A stretch of DNA of 10,587 bases from Pseudomonadota bacterium (GCA_023388675.1 JAEWFU010000041.1:1-10587), one strand, 5' to 3'. Positions 1 to 7,023 are shown, counted from the first letter of the stretch. A program made the numbers and translations. Notes: generated from the sequence alone by a model not told the origin.

Positions 1-22
1 TATGAGCCAGCGCAGATTTGCG

Positions 23-43
23 GCGCGCCTCGGGCGCGCTTTT
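23..43 (+). terminator. Rho-independent terminator of an upstream gene
   Basis: A 7-bp perfect GC stem (GCGCGCC / GGCGCGC) with a 3-nt loop TCG is followed directly by TTTT, which is the form of an intrinsic terminator reading on the plus strand. It probably ends a plus-strand gene lying before the window and isolates rpmJ from it. The U tract is short, so termination may be partial. No T tract follows on the other strand. Confidence 0.6.
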
Positions 44-84
44 ATGTTCGGCCCGTCAGGGCATCAGGAAAACGGGCTAGACCG

Positions 85-210
85 ATGAAGATCAAGAACT
101 CGCTCAAGGCGCTCAAGGGCCGTCACCGCGACAACCGCATGGTTCGCCGCAAGGGCCGCGTCTACATCATCAACAAGACCGCTCCGCGCTTCAAGGCCCG
201 CCAGGGCTGA
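85..210 (+). CDS. rpmJ: 50S ribosomal protein L36 (zinc-free, YkgO-like type)
   Basis: A 41-codon gene beginning [18 protein letters not shown] and ending RFKARQG. L36 is the smallest protein of the large ribosomal subunit and binds 23S rRNA. The protein is strongly basic and carries the family pattern [12 protein letters not shown]. It has no cysteine, so it is the 'C-minus' form lacking the zinc ribbon of classical 37-38 residue L36. In Escherichia coli this form (YkgO) is a Zur-controlled paralog, whereas in alphaproteobacteria, from what I know of the family, it is the usual L36. The ribosome binding site is poor (AGGA at 66-69, 15 nt from the ATG). An intrinsic terminator lies just upstream, so the gene probably has its own promoter, which I could not pin down. 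Confidence 0.95.
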   Translation: MKIKNSLKALKGRHRDNRMVRRKGRVYIINKTAPRFKARQG

Positions 211-240
211 GGCCCGCGCGCCTTTCACGCGAATTTCAGT

Positions 241-268
241 TTGACGTTCCGCGATGTGGGGGTAGTTT
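241..268 (+). promoter_or_regulatory. Possible promoter of the TPR gene
   Basis: TTGACG (241-246) matches a good -35 box and is followed after 16 nt by TAGTTT (263-268), a weak -10. Transcription would then start almost at the ATG at 276, giving a very short leader. This is a pattern reading only; the -10 is poor. Confidence 0.25.
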
Positions 269-275
269 CGCCCGC

Positions 276-866
276 ATGCGGAGCGTTTTTGCCATTCTGA
301 CGGTGATTCTGGTCGCGGTTCCCCTGTCTGCCGCGCACGCCCAGACAACCGGCCGGTCATCCACCGGGGTTGCGGCCGAAGAGCCGCAGGCGCGTATGGA
401 CAGGCTTTTCGACGAACTGAGGCGGGCTCGCAACGAGCAGGCAGCGGAGCGTGTCGCCGCACGAATCCGCAATGAATGGACACGCTCGGGAAGCGCGTCG
501 GTCGACCTTCTCATGCAGTGGTCGCAGGAGGCGATGAAGAAGGAAAACACCGCGGTCGCGATGGATTTCCTCGATCAGGTCGTGATGCTGGCGCCCGACT
601 ATGCCGAAGGCTGGAACCGGCGTGCCACGCTTCATTTCACGATGGAAAACTATTCGAAGTCGATGGCGGACATCGGGCGAGTGTTGCGCCTCGAGCCACG
701 CCATTTCGGTGCCCTTGGCGGCATGGCGACGATCCTCAAGAATGCCGGGCACAAGGAAGCGGCGATGCACGCCTATGAGCGGGTGCTCGACGTCTATCCG
801 ATGATGCGCAGTGCACAGACGGAACTCGGCAATCTGGCGGACGAACTTACCGGCGAAGGTATTTGA
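276..866 (+). CDS. Exported tetratricopeptide-repeat protein
   Basis: A 196-residue protein with a clear Sec signal peptide: short basic start (MRS), hydrophobic core at about residues 4-20, and an AHA cleavage site after residue 22. The mature protein is mainly helical. From about residue 76 to 177 it reads as roughly three TPR units, with typical signatures such as PDYAEGWNRRATLHF and EPRHFGALGGMATIL. TPR proteins serve as scaffolds for protein-protein contact, here in the periplasm. A short charged stretch (residues 37-70) precedes the repeats. The partner is unknown and no catalytic motif is visible. The start is set by the signal peptide. The gene is 65 nt downstream of rpmJ and 55 nt upstream of the alpha/beta hydrolase, so it may be co-transcribed with either. 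Confidence 0.88.
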   Translation: MRSVFAILTVILVAVPLSAAHAQTTGRSSTGVAAEEPQARMDRLFDELRRARNEQAAERVAARIRNEWTRSGSASVDLLMQWSQEAMKKENTAVAMDFLDQVVMLAPDYAEGWNRRATLHFTMENYSKSMADIGRVLRLEPRHFGALGGMATILKNAGHKEAAMHAYERVLDVYPMMRSAQTELGNLADELTGEGI

Positions 867-921
867 CGGCCAGCGCTCGCCACGCCAGACTGATTCTCTT
901 CCCATTGTCTGATCATCCGGC

Positions 922-1983
922 ATGAACCTTCTTACCGCCGCGATCTGCGGCCTGCTCGCACTCCTCCTCGCGCTCGTCGGGGCCAGCCGCGTCGGCGCGT
1001 GGCTGATCGAGAGGCGATATCCGCCTGTCGGCAGCTTTGCCGAGGTCGCAGGCACGAAGGTGCACCACGTTCATGTTCCGGCCGGGTCGGCGGATGGCCT
1101 GCCGCCGATCGTGTTCATCCACGGTGCGAGCGGCAATCTGCTCGACCAGATGATTCCAGTTCGCCCGCTGCTCGAAGGCCGCGCCGAGATGCTGTTTCTG
1201 GACAGGCCCGGGCATGGTTGGTCGCAGCGCGGCGCCGGCAATAGCGATCCCGTCGCGCAGGCGAATACGATCGTGGCCCTGATGGAGCGTTACGGTATGA
1301 AAAAAGCCGTCATCGTCGGCCATTCCTTCGGCGGCGCGGTCGCTGCAGCACTTGCCGTTGAACATCCCGAGAAGACGGCCGGCCTCGTGTTCCTTTCGGC
1401 CGCCACGCATCCATGGCCCGGCGGCGAGACCTCCTGGTACTACAAGCTCTCGGCGCTTCCTGTGCTGGGGCGCGTTTTCGTGGAAACGCTTGCATGGCCG
1501 GGCGGCACACTGCGCATCGGTGCCGCTTCAACTTGCGTTTTCGCGCCGAACCGGATGCCGGAGCGTTATCTGGCTGATGCGGCGATCCCGCTGGTGCTGC
1601 GGGCCTCCGCCTTCCGATGGAACGCGGTCGATGTCGCCGGCCTCTACGACCACGTCGCAGCCTATTCGAAGCGCTACGGCGAGATCGCAGTGCCGACCGT
1701 TGTCATTTCGGGCAATCGCGATACCGTCGTCTACGAGGAAATCCACTCCGTGGGGCTCGCGCGCGACATTACGGGCGCCGAGATGATCTGGGTCGACAAT
1801 CTCGGCCACAAACCGGACTGGGTGGCGCCCGATCTGGTGGTCGCGGCAATCGAGAAGGTTTCAGGCAAGCCGGTCGACCTGCAAGCGGCGGCGAAGAAGG
1901 TCGAAGCCCGCATAGCGGGCGATGCCCACGGGCCTGCCGCTGCATGCCCCGACGAGAAATCCGAACTGTCTCCGGCCGGCTGA
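922..1983 (+). CDS. Membrane-anchored alpha/beta-fold hydrolase
   Basis: A 353-residue alpha/beta hydrolase. The N-terminus has a hydrophobic segment (about residues 4-20) without an evident cleavage site, so the enzyme is probably tethered to the inner membrane. The oxyanion-hole motif is FIHGASGN (H67-G68). The nucleophile elbow is GHSFGG with Ser135. Likely partners of the triad are Asp267 (GNRDT) and His296 (LGHKPD). DRPGHGWS (near residue 93) is typical of the family. The complete triad suggests an active ester or amide hydrolase; the substrate cannot be told from sequence. The C-terminal 40 or so residues form an Ala/Lys-rich tail outside the fold. No Shine-Dalgarno is obvious before the ATG. 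The gene converges with pyk, with only 6 nt between the stop codons. Confidence 0.9.
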   Translation: MNLLTAAICGLLALLLALVGASRVGAWLIERRYPPVGSFAEVAGTKVHHVHVPAGSADGLPPIVFIHGASGNLLDQMIPVRPLLEGRAEMLFLDRPGHGWSQRGAGNSDPVAQANTIVALMERYGMKKAVIVGHSFGGAVAAALAVEHPEKTAGLVFLSAATHPWPGGETSWYYKLSALPVLGRVFVETLAWPGGTLRIGAASTCVFAPNRMPERYLADAAIPLVLRASAFRWNAVDVAGLYDHVAAYSKRYGEIAVPTVVISGNRDTVVYEEIHSVGLARDITGAEMIWVDNLGHKPDWVAPDLVVAAIEKVSGKPVDLQAAAKKVEARIAGDAHGPAAACPDEKSELSPAG

Positions 1984-1989
1984 GCCCGA

Positions 1990-3426
1990 TCAGAGACCGC
2001 TCATGCCGTCGGAGCCGATATAGGCGATGCGCAGCATGTTGGTAGCGCCGGGCGTGCCGAGCGGAACGCCGGCCGTGATGATGATGCGATCGCCGGCGCG
2101 GCCAAATCCTTCCTGATAGGTGATGCGGCAGGCGCGGTCGACCATATCGTCGAGATCGCTGGCATCCTGCGTCACCACGCAATGCGTGCCCCAAACCAGA
2201 GACAGCCGTCGCGTAGTCTCGACGACGGGCGAAAGCGCGATGATCGGCAGTTGCGGACGCTCGCGGGCGGCACGCAGGCCGGTGGTGCCGGACGAAGTGT
2301 AGGTCACGATCGCTGACAGCCTCAGCGTCTCGCCGATCTGCCGCGCGGCGAGCGAGATGGCGTCGGCGCCGGTCGCTTCGGGCTCGGAGCGCTGGGCGTT
2401 GATGATGCCGGGATAAAGCGGATCCTTCTCGACCTGCGTCGCAATGGCGTCCATCGTGGCGACAGCTTCGACGGGATAGTCGCCGGCAGCCGACTCGGCC
2501 GAGAGCATGATCGCATCGGCGCCTTCGAAGACCGCGATCGAGACGTCGGACACCTCGGCGCGTGTCGGCACCGGGGCTGAGATCATCGATTCCAGCATCT
2601 GCGTGGCGACCACGACCGGCTTGCCCGCACGTCGCGCCGCACGCGTAATCTGCTTCTGGATGCCGGGTACGGCCTCCAGTGGCATCTCGACGCCCAGATC
2701 GCCGCGCGCGACCATCAACGCGTCGGAAAGCTCGATGATCTCGGCAAGGCGCGAGACCGCCTGCGGCTTCTCGATCTTGGACATGAGGGCAGCGCGGCCA
2801 CGCGCGACCTTGCGCACTTCGGCAAGATCTTCCGGCCGCTGCACGAAGGAAAGGGCGATCCAGTCGACGCCGGTCGCAAGCACGGCCTCAAGGTCCTTGC
2901 GGTCCTTGTCCGTCAGCGCCCCGATCGGCAGATCGGTGTCGGGCAGGCTGACGCCCTTGCGGTTCGATATCTTGGTGCCGGCCACGACGGTGCAGACGAT
3001 CTTGTGCCCGTCGGTTTCGACCGCCTTGAGCTGAAGCTTTCCGTCGTCGATCAGAAGCCGGTGGCCCGGTTCGACCGATTGCAGGATTTCCGGATGCGGA
3101 AGCTGGACGCGCGTTTCGTCGCCCGGCGCGGGGTCGTCATCCAGTATGAACGTCTGGCCCGGCGTCAGTTCGGCGGAATCGCTGGCGAACTTGCCTACGC
3201 GGAGCTTGGGTCCCTGCAGGTCGGCCAGAATGCCGATAGGGCGGCCGACGTCCTTTTCCACCTTGCGGATGCGCTCGACCAGCGTGCGCATCAGCGGGTG
3301 GTCGGCGTGGCTCATATTGATGCGGAATACATCCGCCCCGGCTTCGAAAAGCCGCCTGATCATAGCTTCTTCTGATGATGCCGGTCCGAGCGTCGCGAGT
3401 ATCTTGACCTTGCGGCTACGTCTCAT
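1990..3426 (-). CDS. pyk: Pyruvate kinase (PykA-like, K+-independent signature)
   Basis: Pyruvate kinase transfers phosphate from phosphoenolpyruvate to ADP at the end of glycolysis, in the cytoplasm. The 478-residue length is normal. Conserved sites seen: ATLGPAS (11-17), RINMSH with Arg35/Asn37/Ser39 (substrate and Mg site), MSKIEK with Lys217 and Glu219 (catalysis and Mg), RGDLGVE with Asp243, and VVATQMLESM (272-281) of the active site. The C-terminal regulatory domain is complete. At the position that decides K+ dependence the sequence is LQGPK (Lys74) rather than TKGPE, which is the signature of K+-independent enzymes. The start at 3426 gives the canonical N-terminus MRRSRKVKILATLG; the reading frame stays open further upstream but runs over the preceding gene. 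The ATG overlaps the stop of the DUF1036 gene (ATGA), implying translational coupling. Confidence 0.97.
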   Translation of the reverse strand: MRRSRKVKILATLGPASSEEAMIRRLFEAGADVFRINMSHADHPLMRTLVERIRKVEKDVGRPIGILADLQGPKLRVGKFASDSAELTPGQTFILDDDPAPGDETRVQLPHPEILQSVEPGHRLLIDDGKLQLKAVETDGHKIVCTVVAGTKISNRKGVSLPDTDLPIGALTDKDRKDLEAVLATGVDWIALSFVQRPEDLAEVRKVARGRAALMSKIEKPQAVSRLAEIIELSDALMVARGDLGVEMPLEAVPGIQKQITRAARRAGKPVVVATQMLESMISAPVPTRAEVSDVSIAVFEGADAIMLSAESAAGDYPVEAVATMDAIATQVEKDPLYPGIINAQRSEPEATGADAISLAARQIGETLRLSAIVTYTSSGTTGLRAARERPQLPIIALSPVVETTRRLSLVWGTHCVVTQDASDLDDMVDRACRITYQEGFGRAGDRIIITAGVPLGTPGATNMLRIAYIGSDGMSGL

Positions 3427-3932
3427 TGATTGCCCGTTCCCGTGACGGCCGCGCCGCCATTTGCCGGCTCGTCGGTGAGTTGGACCATCCAACTCGCCTG
3501 TTCCCGCGTGTCGTATTCCTGGAAGCCGGCGCGCTGAAAGCCGCGCGCGAAGCAGTCGCCGGCCCCGGCGATCTTGAACTCGCGTTCGGCCACGCACATG
3601 TTGATCGGCCCGTCCCAGCGGCCGCCGCGCTCGGCGTCTTCGGCATAAAGATAATAATAGCGTGACGAGAGCGCGCCTTCGATCAGCGTCTTGCAGGTCG
3701 AGCCTTCTATGTGCCACCAACCCTCTGTGACCCAGCCGGTGCTGGCGCGGTAGCCGATGGAGACCCCGACAAGGCTCTGCGTGGCGTTGCAGACGCGGAA
3801 ATCGGCGAGCGCCGGTGTCGCAGTCGCCAGTGCCGATCCCGCTATGGCGAAGCCGGACAGGCCTGCCAGGAGGCAGAAACGTGTCGCTCTCGCCGAAGCC
3901 GTCTTCATCACCCTCGCCACCGGAATCGTCAT
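3423..3932 (-). CDS. Exported DUF1036 protein
   Basis: A 169-residue protein of the DUF1036 family, whose function is unknown. The N-terminus is a signal peptide: basic region, hydrophobic stretch at about 19-37 and an ALA cleavage site near residue 43. The mature part opens with DFRVCNAT and holds the family pattern of aromatic residues (GWVTEGWWHI, SRYYYLYAED) and four cysteines (48, 80, 113, 127), which could form two disulfides in the periplasm. I chose the ATG at 3932, which has AAGGAC upstream; an in-frame ATG at 3908 with GAGG before it is a possible alternative and would give a more usual signal-peptide length. It is the first gene of a two-gene unit with pyk, overlapping it by 4 nt. 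Confidence 0.88.
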   Translation of the reverse strand: MTIPVARVMKTASARATRFCLLAGLSGFAIAGSALATATPALADFRVCNATQSLVGVSIGYRASTGWVTEGWWHIEGSTCKTLIEGALSSRYYYLYAEDAERGGRWDGPINMCVAEREFKIAGAGDCFARGFQRAGFQEYDTREQASWMVQLTDEPANGGAAVTGTGNQ

Positions 3933-4132
3933 CTCTCAAGTCCTTTTCGGGGAAGTGCAAGCTTGTGTCAACGCATGCCGACGGGCAGGTGAACCGATTT
4001 AGATTGCGGATTCGACAGCCGGCGAGCATCCTCGCCGATCCTGCCCGAAAGCATGTCCAAACAGCGGCATTGCATGGTTTGGCGGTTCATGAAACACAGG
4101 CCGCTGCATCTTTTCAGCTTTCGGATCGTTTT
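3933..4132. promoter_or_regulatory. Divergent intergenic region (DUF1036-pyk / N-formylglutamate amidohydrolase)
   Basis: These 200 nt separate divergent genes and must hold promoters for both directions. A consensus-like TTGACA lies on the minus strand at 3966-3971, but at 16-18 nt spacing there is no acceptable -10, so I do not call a promoter. A perfect 6-bp stem with a 4-nt loop lies at 4021-4036 (GGCGAG CATC CTCGCC). A 20-codon open frame at 4074-4136 overlaps the downstream start codon. Exact promoters are not resolved. Confidence 0.45.
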
Positions 4133-4930
4133 ATGACGCGCGACGCCCTTTTCGCTCCTTTCGAAGCCATCGAAGGCGACCGGACCAGGGGTCTGGTCCT
4201 GCTGGCCGACCATGCCGGGCGCGCGCTTCCCGAAGAATATGGCGATCTCGGGCTGCCCGCCAGCGAGTTCGACCGGCACATAGCCTATGACATCGGCGTT
4301 GAGAACGTCACGCGCCGGCTTGCCGCGCGGCTCGGCGTTCCGGCGGTCATGGCGCGCTTCTCGCGCCTGCTGATCGACCCCAATCGCGGCGAGGACGATC
4401 CCACGCTCATCCGTCAGCTCTACGACGGCACCATCGTGCCCGCCAACTATCCGATGACCGACGAGGAGCGGGAGCGGCGGCTGGACCGCTATTACCGGCC
4501 CTATCACGATGCCGTCGGCTCGATGGTCGCTTCTGTTGCGTCGGCAACCGGCGCAGCACCGTTCATCTTCTCGATTCATTCCTTCACCCCATCGATGCAG
4601 GGCCGCGCCCGGCCGTGGCATGTCGGGGTGCTGTGGGATTCCGACGCTCGCGCGGTGCGGCCGCTGCTCGACATGCTTTCCGCCGACCCGGCGCTGACCG
4701 TGGGCGACAACGAACCCTATGACGGGGCCCTACGCGGCGACACGATGTTCCGCCATGCCATCGTCAACGGCTATGCCCACGCGCTGATCGAGCTGCGGCA
4801 GGACCTCATCGCCACGCAGGCGGGCGCGGAGGAATGGGCGGATCGGCTGGTGCCGATCCTTGAAGCGATCAACGCGCTGCCCGATATTCATGAAGTGCAG
4901 CAGCATGGCTCGCGCACCGGGCCGATCTGA
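4133..4930 (+). CDS. N-formylglutamate amidohydrolase family protein
   Basis: A 265-residue protein of the FGase (N-formylglutamate amidohydrolase, HutG-like) family. The reference reaction hydrolyses N-formyl-L-glutamate to formate and glutamate, the last step of one histidine degradation route. Family blocks seen: LLADHAGRALPEEYGDLG (23-40), DIGVENVTRRLAARLGVPAV (53-72), ARFSRLLIDPNRGEDDP (74-90), FIFSIHSFTP (144-153), and the C-terminal HALIELRQDLI (216-226). The His and Asp/Glu residues in these blocks probably bind the metal. No hut genes are in the window, so another N-acyl or N-formyl substrate is possible. The frame is open further upstream without a good start; the ATG at 4133 precedes the first family-like residues but has no convincing Shine-Dalgarno. 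DUF1244 follows after 21 nt. Confidence 0.88.
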   Translation: MTRDALFAPFEAIEGDRTRGLVLLADHAGRALPEEYGDLGLPASEFDRHIAYDIGVENVTRRLAARLGVPAVMARFSRLLIDPNRGEDDPTLIRQLYDGTIVPANYPMTDEERERRLDRYYRPYHDAVGSMVASVASATGAAPFIFSIHSFTPSMQGRARPWHVGVLWDSDARAVRPLLDMLSADPALTVGDNEPYDGALRGDTMFRHAIVNGYAHALIELRQDLIATQAGAEEWADRLVPILEAINALPDIHEVQQHGSRTGPI

Positions 4931-4951
4931 GCTGGCGAAGGAGCAATCACC

Positions 4952-5260
4952 ATGGCCGACCTGACCGAGGACCAGAAGCGCGATTTCGAGGCGGCTGCCT
5001 TTCGCACCCTCGTGGAGCACCTGCGCACGCGCACCGATGTGCAGAACATCGACCTGATGAATCTCGCCGGCTTCTGCCGCAACTGCCTGTCCAACTGGTA
5101 TCGCGACGCAGCCGCGGAGGCCGGCGTCGCGCTCGACAAGGAAGAAGCGCGCGAGATCGTCTACGGCATGCCCTATGGCGAGTGGCGCGCGAAATACCAG
5201 ACCGAGGCGTCGGCGGAGAAGCAGACGGCATTCGAGGAAAACAGGCCGAAAGACCATTGA
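4952..5260 (+). CDS. DUF1244 family protein
   Basis: A 102-residue protein of the DUF1244 family, which is widespread in proteobacteria and has no established function. The most conserved block is visible: [18 protein letters not shown] with Cys42 and Cys45 as a CxxC pair, followed by the second family block [13 protein letters not shown] (71-83). It is predicted cytoplasmic, mostly helical, without signal peptide or membrane segment. The start is firm: AAGGAG lies 9 nt before the ATG. It follows the N-formylglutamate amidohydrolase gene by 21 nt, so the two are almost certainly co-transcribed. The CxxC pair suggests redox or metal binding, but a single CxxC is not enough to say which. Confidence 0.92.
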   Translation: MADLTEDQKRDFEAAAFRTLVEHLRTRTDVQNIDLMNLAGFCRNCLSNWYRDAAAEAGVALDKEEAREIVYGMPYGEWRAKYQTEASAEKQTAFEENRPKDH

Positions 5261-5339
5261 TTCTTGGCTCCGTGTCGGGCAACCAAACGCCGACCTTTCG
5301 CCGCCCGAGTCGCGGCCCGACCAATCCGGAGATCCAAGC

Positions 5340-5603
5340 ATGGCCGATGACATCACCGCCGAATCCGCCCAGACCGTAGCCGCGGGCCAGCTCCGCGCCT
5401 TCATCGAGCGCGTCGAGCGGCTCGAAGAAGAAAAGCAGACCATCGCCGATGACATCAAGGAAGTCTTCGCCGAGGCCAAGGGCACCGGCTTCGACACCAA
5501 GGCGATGCGCACCATCATCCGTCTTCGCAAGAAGGACGCGAACGAGCGCCAGGAGGAGGAGGCGATCCTCGACCTCTACAAGGCCGCGCTCGGCATGGAA
5601 TAG
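5340..5603 (+). CDS. gapR: GapR nucleoid-associated protein (DUF2312/UPF0335)
   Basis: An 87-residue protein matching the DUF2312 family, whose Caulobacter member GapR is an essential or near-essential nucleoid-associated protein. GapR encircles overtwisted DNA and supports topoisomerases during replication and transcription. The family core is visible: [19 protein letters not shown] (14-32) begins the coiled coil, [14 protein letters not shown] (39-52) is the most conserved block, and [18 protein letters not shown] (57-74) supplies lysines and arginines for DNA contact before the C-terminal [12 protein letters not shown]. The ATG at 5340 has GGAG at 5328-5331. An in-frame ATG at 5175 would add 55 residues across the DUF1244 gene and does not fit the family. 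The gene lies 79 nt after DUF1244, enough for its own promoter. Confidence 0.94.
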   Translation: MADDITAESAQTVAAGQLRAFIERVERLEEEKQTIADDIKEVFAEAKGTGFDTKAMRTIIRLRKKDANERQEEEAILDLYKAALGME

Positions 5604-5644
5604 TTCACAGGCCGGCTCTGGCGGTTCCGGCAATCCACTCCTAA

Positions 5645-5663
5645 GGTTGGGCAACGCCCAACC
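5645..5663. promoter_or_regulatory. Perfect 19-nt palindrome before the M20 gene
   Basis: GGTTGGGC and GCCCAACC form a perfect 8-bp stem with a 3-nt loop, AAC. It lies between gapR and the M20 gene, 5 nt before the AAGGAG ribosome binding site. No T tract follows, so it is not a standard intrinsic terminator. It may be an operator: its centre fits the LysR-type pattern T-N11-A (T5648 to A5660). It could also be an RNA hairpin acting on translation or on the gapR 3' end. The structure is certain, the role is inferred. Confidence 0.6.
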
Positions 5664-5677
5664 GATAAGGAGCCGCC

Positions 5678-6838
5678 ATGCCGATCCTCAACCGCGCGAG
5701 CGAGATGCAGCAGGATGTTGCCGGCTGGCGCCGGCTGCTGCATGAGCAGCCCGAGATCGGCTTCGACCTTCCGCGCACCACCGCTTTTGTTGCCGAAAAG
5801 CTGCGTGCGTCCGGTTGCGACGACGTCGTCACCGGTGTCGGCCGCACGGGCATTGTCGCGGTCATCCGCGGCAGGCTGGGAGAGGGCCCGGTGATCGGGT
5901 TGCGCGCCGACATGGACGCGCTGCCGATCGTCGAGGAAACCGGCAAGCCCTATGCGTCGAAGTCGCCGGGCCATATGCATGCCTGCGGCCATGACGGGCA
6001 CACCTCGATGCTGCTCGGCGCCGCGCAATATCTCGCCGAGACCCGCAATTTCGCCGGTTCCGTCGCGCTGATCTTCCAGCCGGCCGAAGAGATCGGCAGC
6101 GGCGCCAAAGCCATGCTCGACGATGGGCTGATGGAGCGTTTCGGCATCGAGCGCGTCTACGGCATGCACAACATGCCGGGAATTCCCACCGGCCAGTTCG
6201 CGGTCTGCACCGGCCCGATCATGGGCGCGGTCGCCAAGTTCACCATCCGCATCAAGGGGCGCGGCGGCCATGCGGCCCGGCCCCATACGACGATCGACCC
6301 GATTGTCACCGGCACGCAGCTCATCGATGCGCTGCAGTCGATCGTGGCGCGCAACACCGATCCGGTCGCGTCCGTCGTGGTCACGGTCACGCGGGTGATC
6401 GCCGGCACGGCCTACAACATCATTCCCGAAACGATCGAAATTTGGGGCACGACACGCGCACTCGACATGGAGAACGCAGCCATGGCCGAGCGACGGATCG
6501 GGGAGGTATGCGCCGGCATCGGCAAGGCTACGGGGGCCGAGATCGAGGTCGATTACAGCCAGGCGCATCCGGTGACGTTCAACCGCCCGGAGGAGGCCGA
6601 TTTCGTGGCGCAGGTCGCGCAAGAGGTGGCCGGAACGGTGGACCGCGCCGTGCGACCGGTGATGGCCGGCGAGGACTTCTCCCACATGCTGACGGCGCGG
6701 CCAGGCGCTTTCATCTTTATCGGCAACGGCGATTCCGCCGGCCTGCACCACCCCGCCTACGACTTCGACGACGAGGCGATCCCCGCCGGCGTCAGCTACT
6801 GGGTGAGGCTTGCGGAAACGGCGCTGGGTTCGCGCTAA
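5678..6838 (+). CDS. M20 family metal-dependent amidohydrolase (hippurate hydrolase-like)
   Basis: A 386-residue enzyme of peptidase family M20, subfamily D (hippurate hydrolase / IAA-amino acid hydrolase / N-acyl amino acid amidohydrolase type). Such enzymes cleave N-acyl amino acids with a dinuclear metal centre. Expected ligands are present: HACGHDGHTS with Cys103 and His105, PAEEIGSG with Glu137-Glu138, MHNMPG with His164, and the C-terminal LHHPAYDFDDE with His357 or His358. GLRADMDALP (near 73) and GRGGHAARPH of the dimerisation domain are typical of the subfamily. No signal peptide, so cytoplasmic. The start is supported by AAGGAG 6 nt upstream. A 19-nt palindrome precedes the ribosome binding site. 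Substrate is not predictable; amide hydrolysis links it loosely in theme to the N-formylglutamate amidohydrolase upstream. Confidence 0.94.
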   Translation: MPILNRASEMQQDVAGWRRLLHEQPEIGFDLPRTTAFVAEKLRASGCDDVVTGVGRTGIVAVIRGRLGEGPVIGLRADMDALPIVEETGKPYASKSPGHMHACGHDGHTSMLLGAAQYLAETRNFAGSVALIFQPAEEIGSGAKAMLDDGLMERFGIERVYGMHNMPGIPTGQFAVCTGPIMGAVAKFTIRIKGRGGHAARPHTTIDPIVTGTQLIDALQSIVARNTDPVASVVVTVTRVIAGTAYNIIPETIEIWGTTRALDMENAAMAERRIGEVCAGIGKATGAEIEVDYSQAHPVTFNRPEEADFVAQVAQEVAGTVDRAVRPVMAGEDFSHMLTARPGAFIFIGNGDSAGLHHPAYDFDDEAIPAGVSYWVRLAETALGSR

Positions 6839-6845
6839 AATTTGG

Positions 6846-6892
6846 GTGCGTCCTTCGAGGCTCGCTGCGCCCGCACCTCAGGATGAGGGAGG
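6846..6892 (+). repeat. Rhizobial intergenic palindromic repeat, copy 1
   Basis: A 47-nt element beginning GTGCGTCCTTCGAGGCTCGC and ending CCTCAGGATGAGGGAGG. The same sequence recurs inverted at 7024-7070 with one difference (C against T). From memory, this type of element (CCTTCGAGGCTCGCTGCG...CACCTCAGGATGAGG) is a dispersed intergenic repeat in Rhizobiales. It begins 8 nt after the M20 stop and would be in its 3' untranslated region. Confidence 0.85.
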
Positions 6893-6941
6893 TTGCGCAT
6901 CGAGCCTGCCGTGAACAGTTTCGATCAATCCACCTCTCTCG

Positions 6942-6966
6942 CCCTTCGAGGTTGGCTGTCCTTGCA
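6942..6966 (+). repeat. Degenerate third copy of the intergenic repeat
   Basis: The stretch starting CCCTTCGAGG aligns with the core of the flanking 47-nt repeats at about 19 of 25 positions by eye, in the orientation of copy 1. It lies between the two good copies. It may be a decayed older insertion; chance similarity is possible over so short a length. Confidence 0.4.
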
Positions 6967-7023
6967 TGTAAGGGAAAGAATTTTAGTGCGTCGAGCCGAG
7001 TGTGGCCGGATTCGATCAGCCCG

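Noticed and set aside
3966..3971. TTGACA on the minus strand as -35 of the DUF1036-pyk unit
   Set aside because: At 16-18 nt spacing the -10 would be GAAAAG-like and transcription would begin inside the ribosome binding site.
3427..4029. Upstream open extension of the pyruvate kinase frame giving a 679-residue protein
   Set aside because: The extension runs over the DUF1036 gene in another frame and has no domain; the canonical pyruvate kinase N-terminus begins at 3426.
3815..4132. Longer N-formylglutamate amidohydrolase starting at 3815
   Set aside because: It would overlap the divergent DUF1036 gene and adds Ser/Pro-rich sequence unlike the family.
5576..6751. Long minus-strand open frame (391 codons) opposite the M20 gene
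   Set aside because: It is the antisense shadow of an enzyme with all catalytic motifs; its His/Asp/Arg-rich composition is an artefact.
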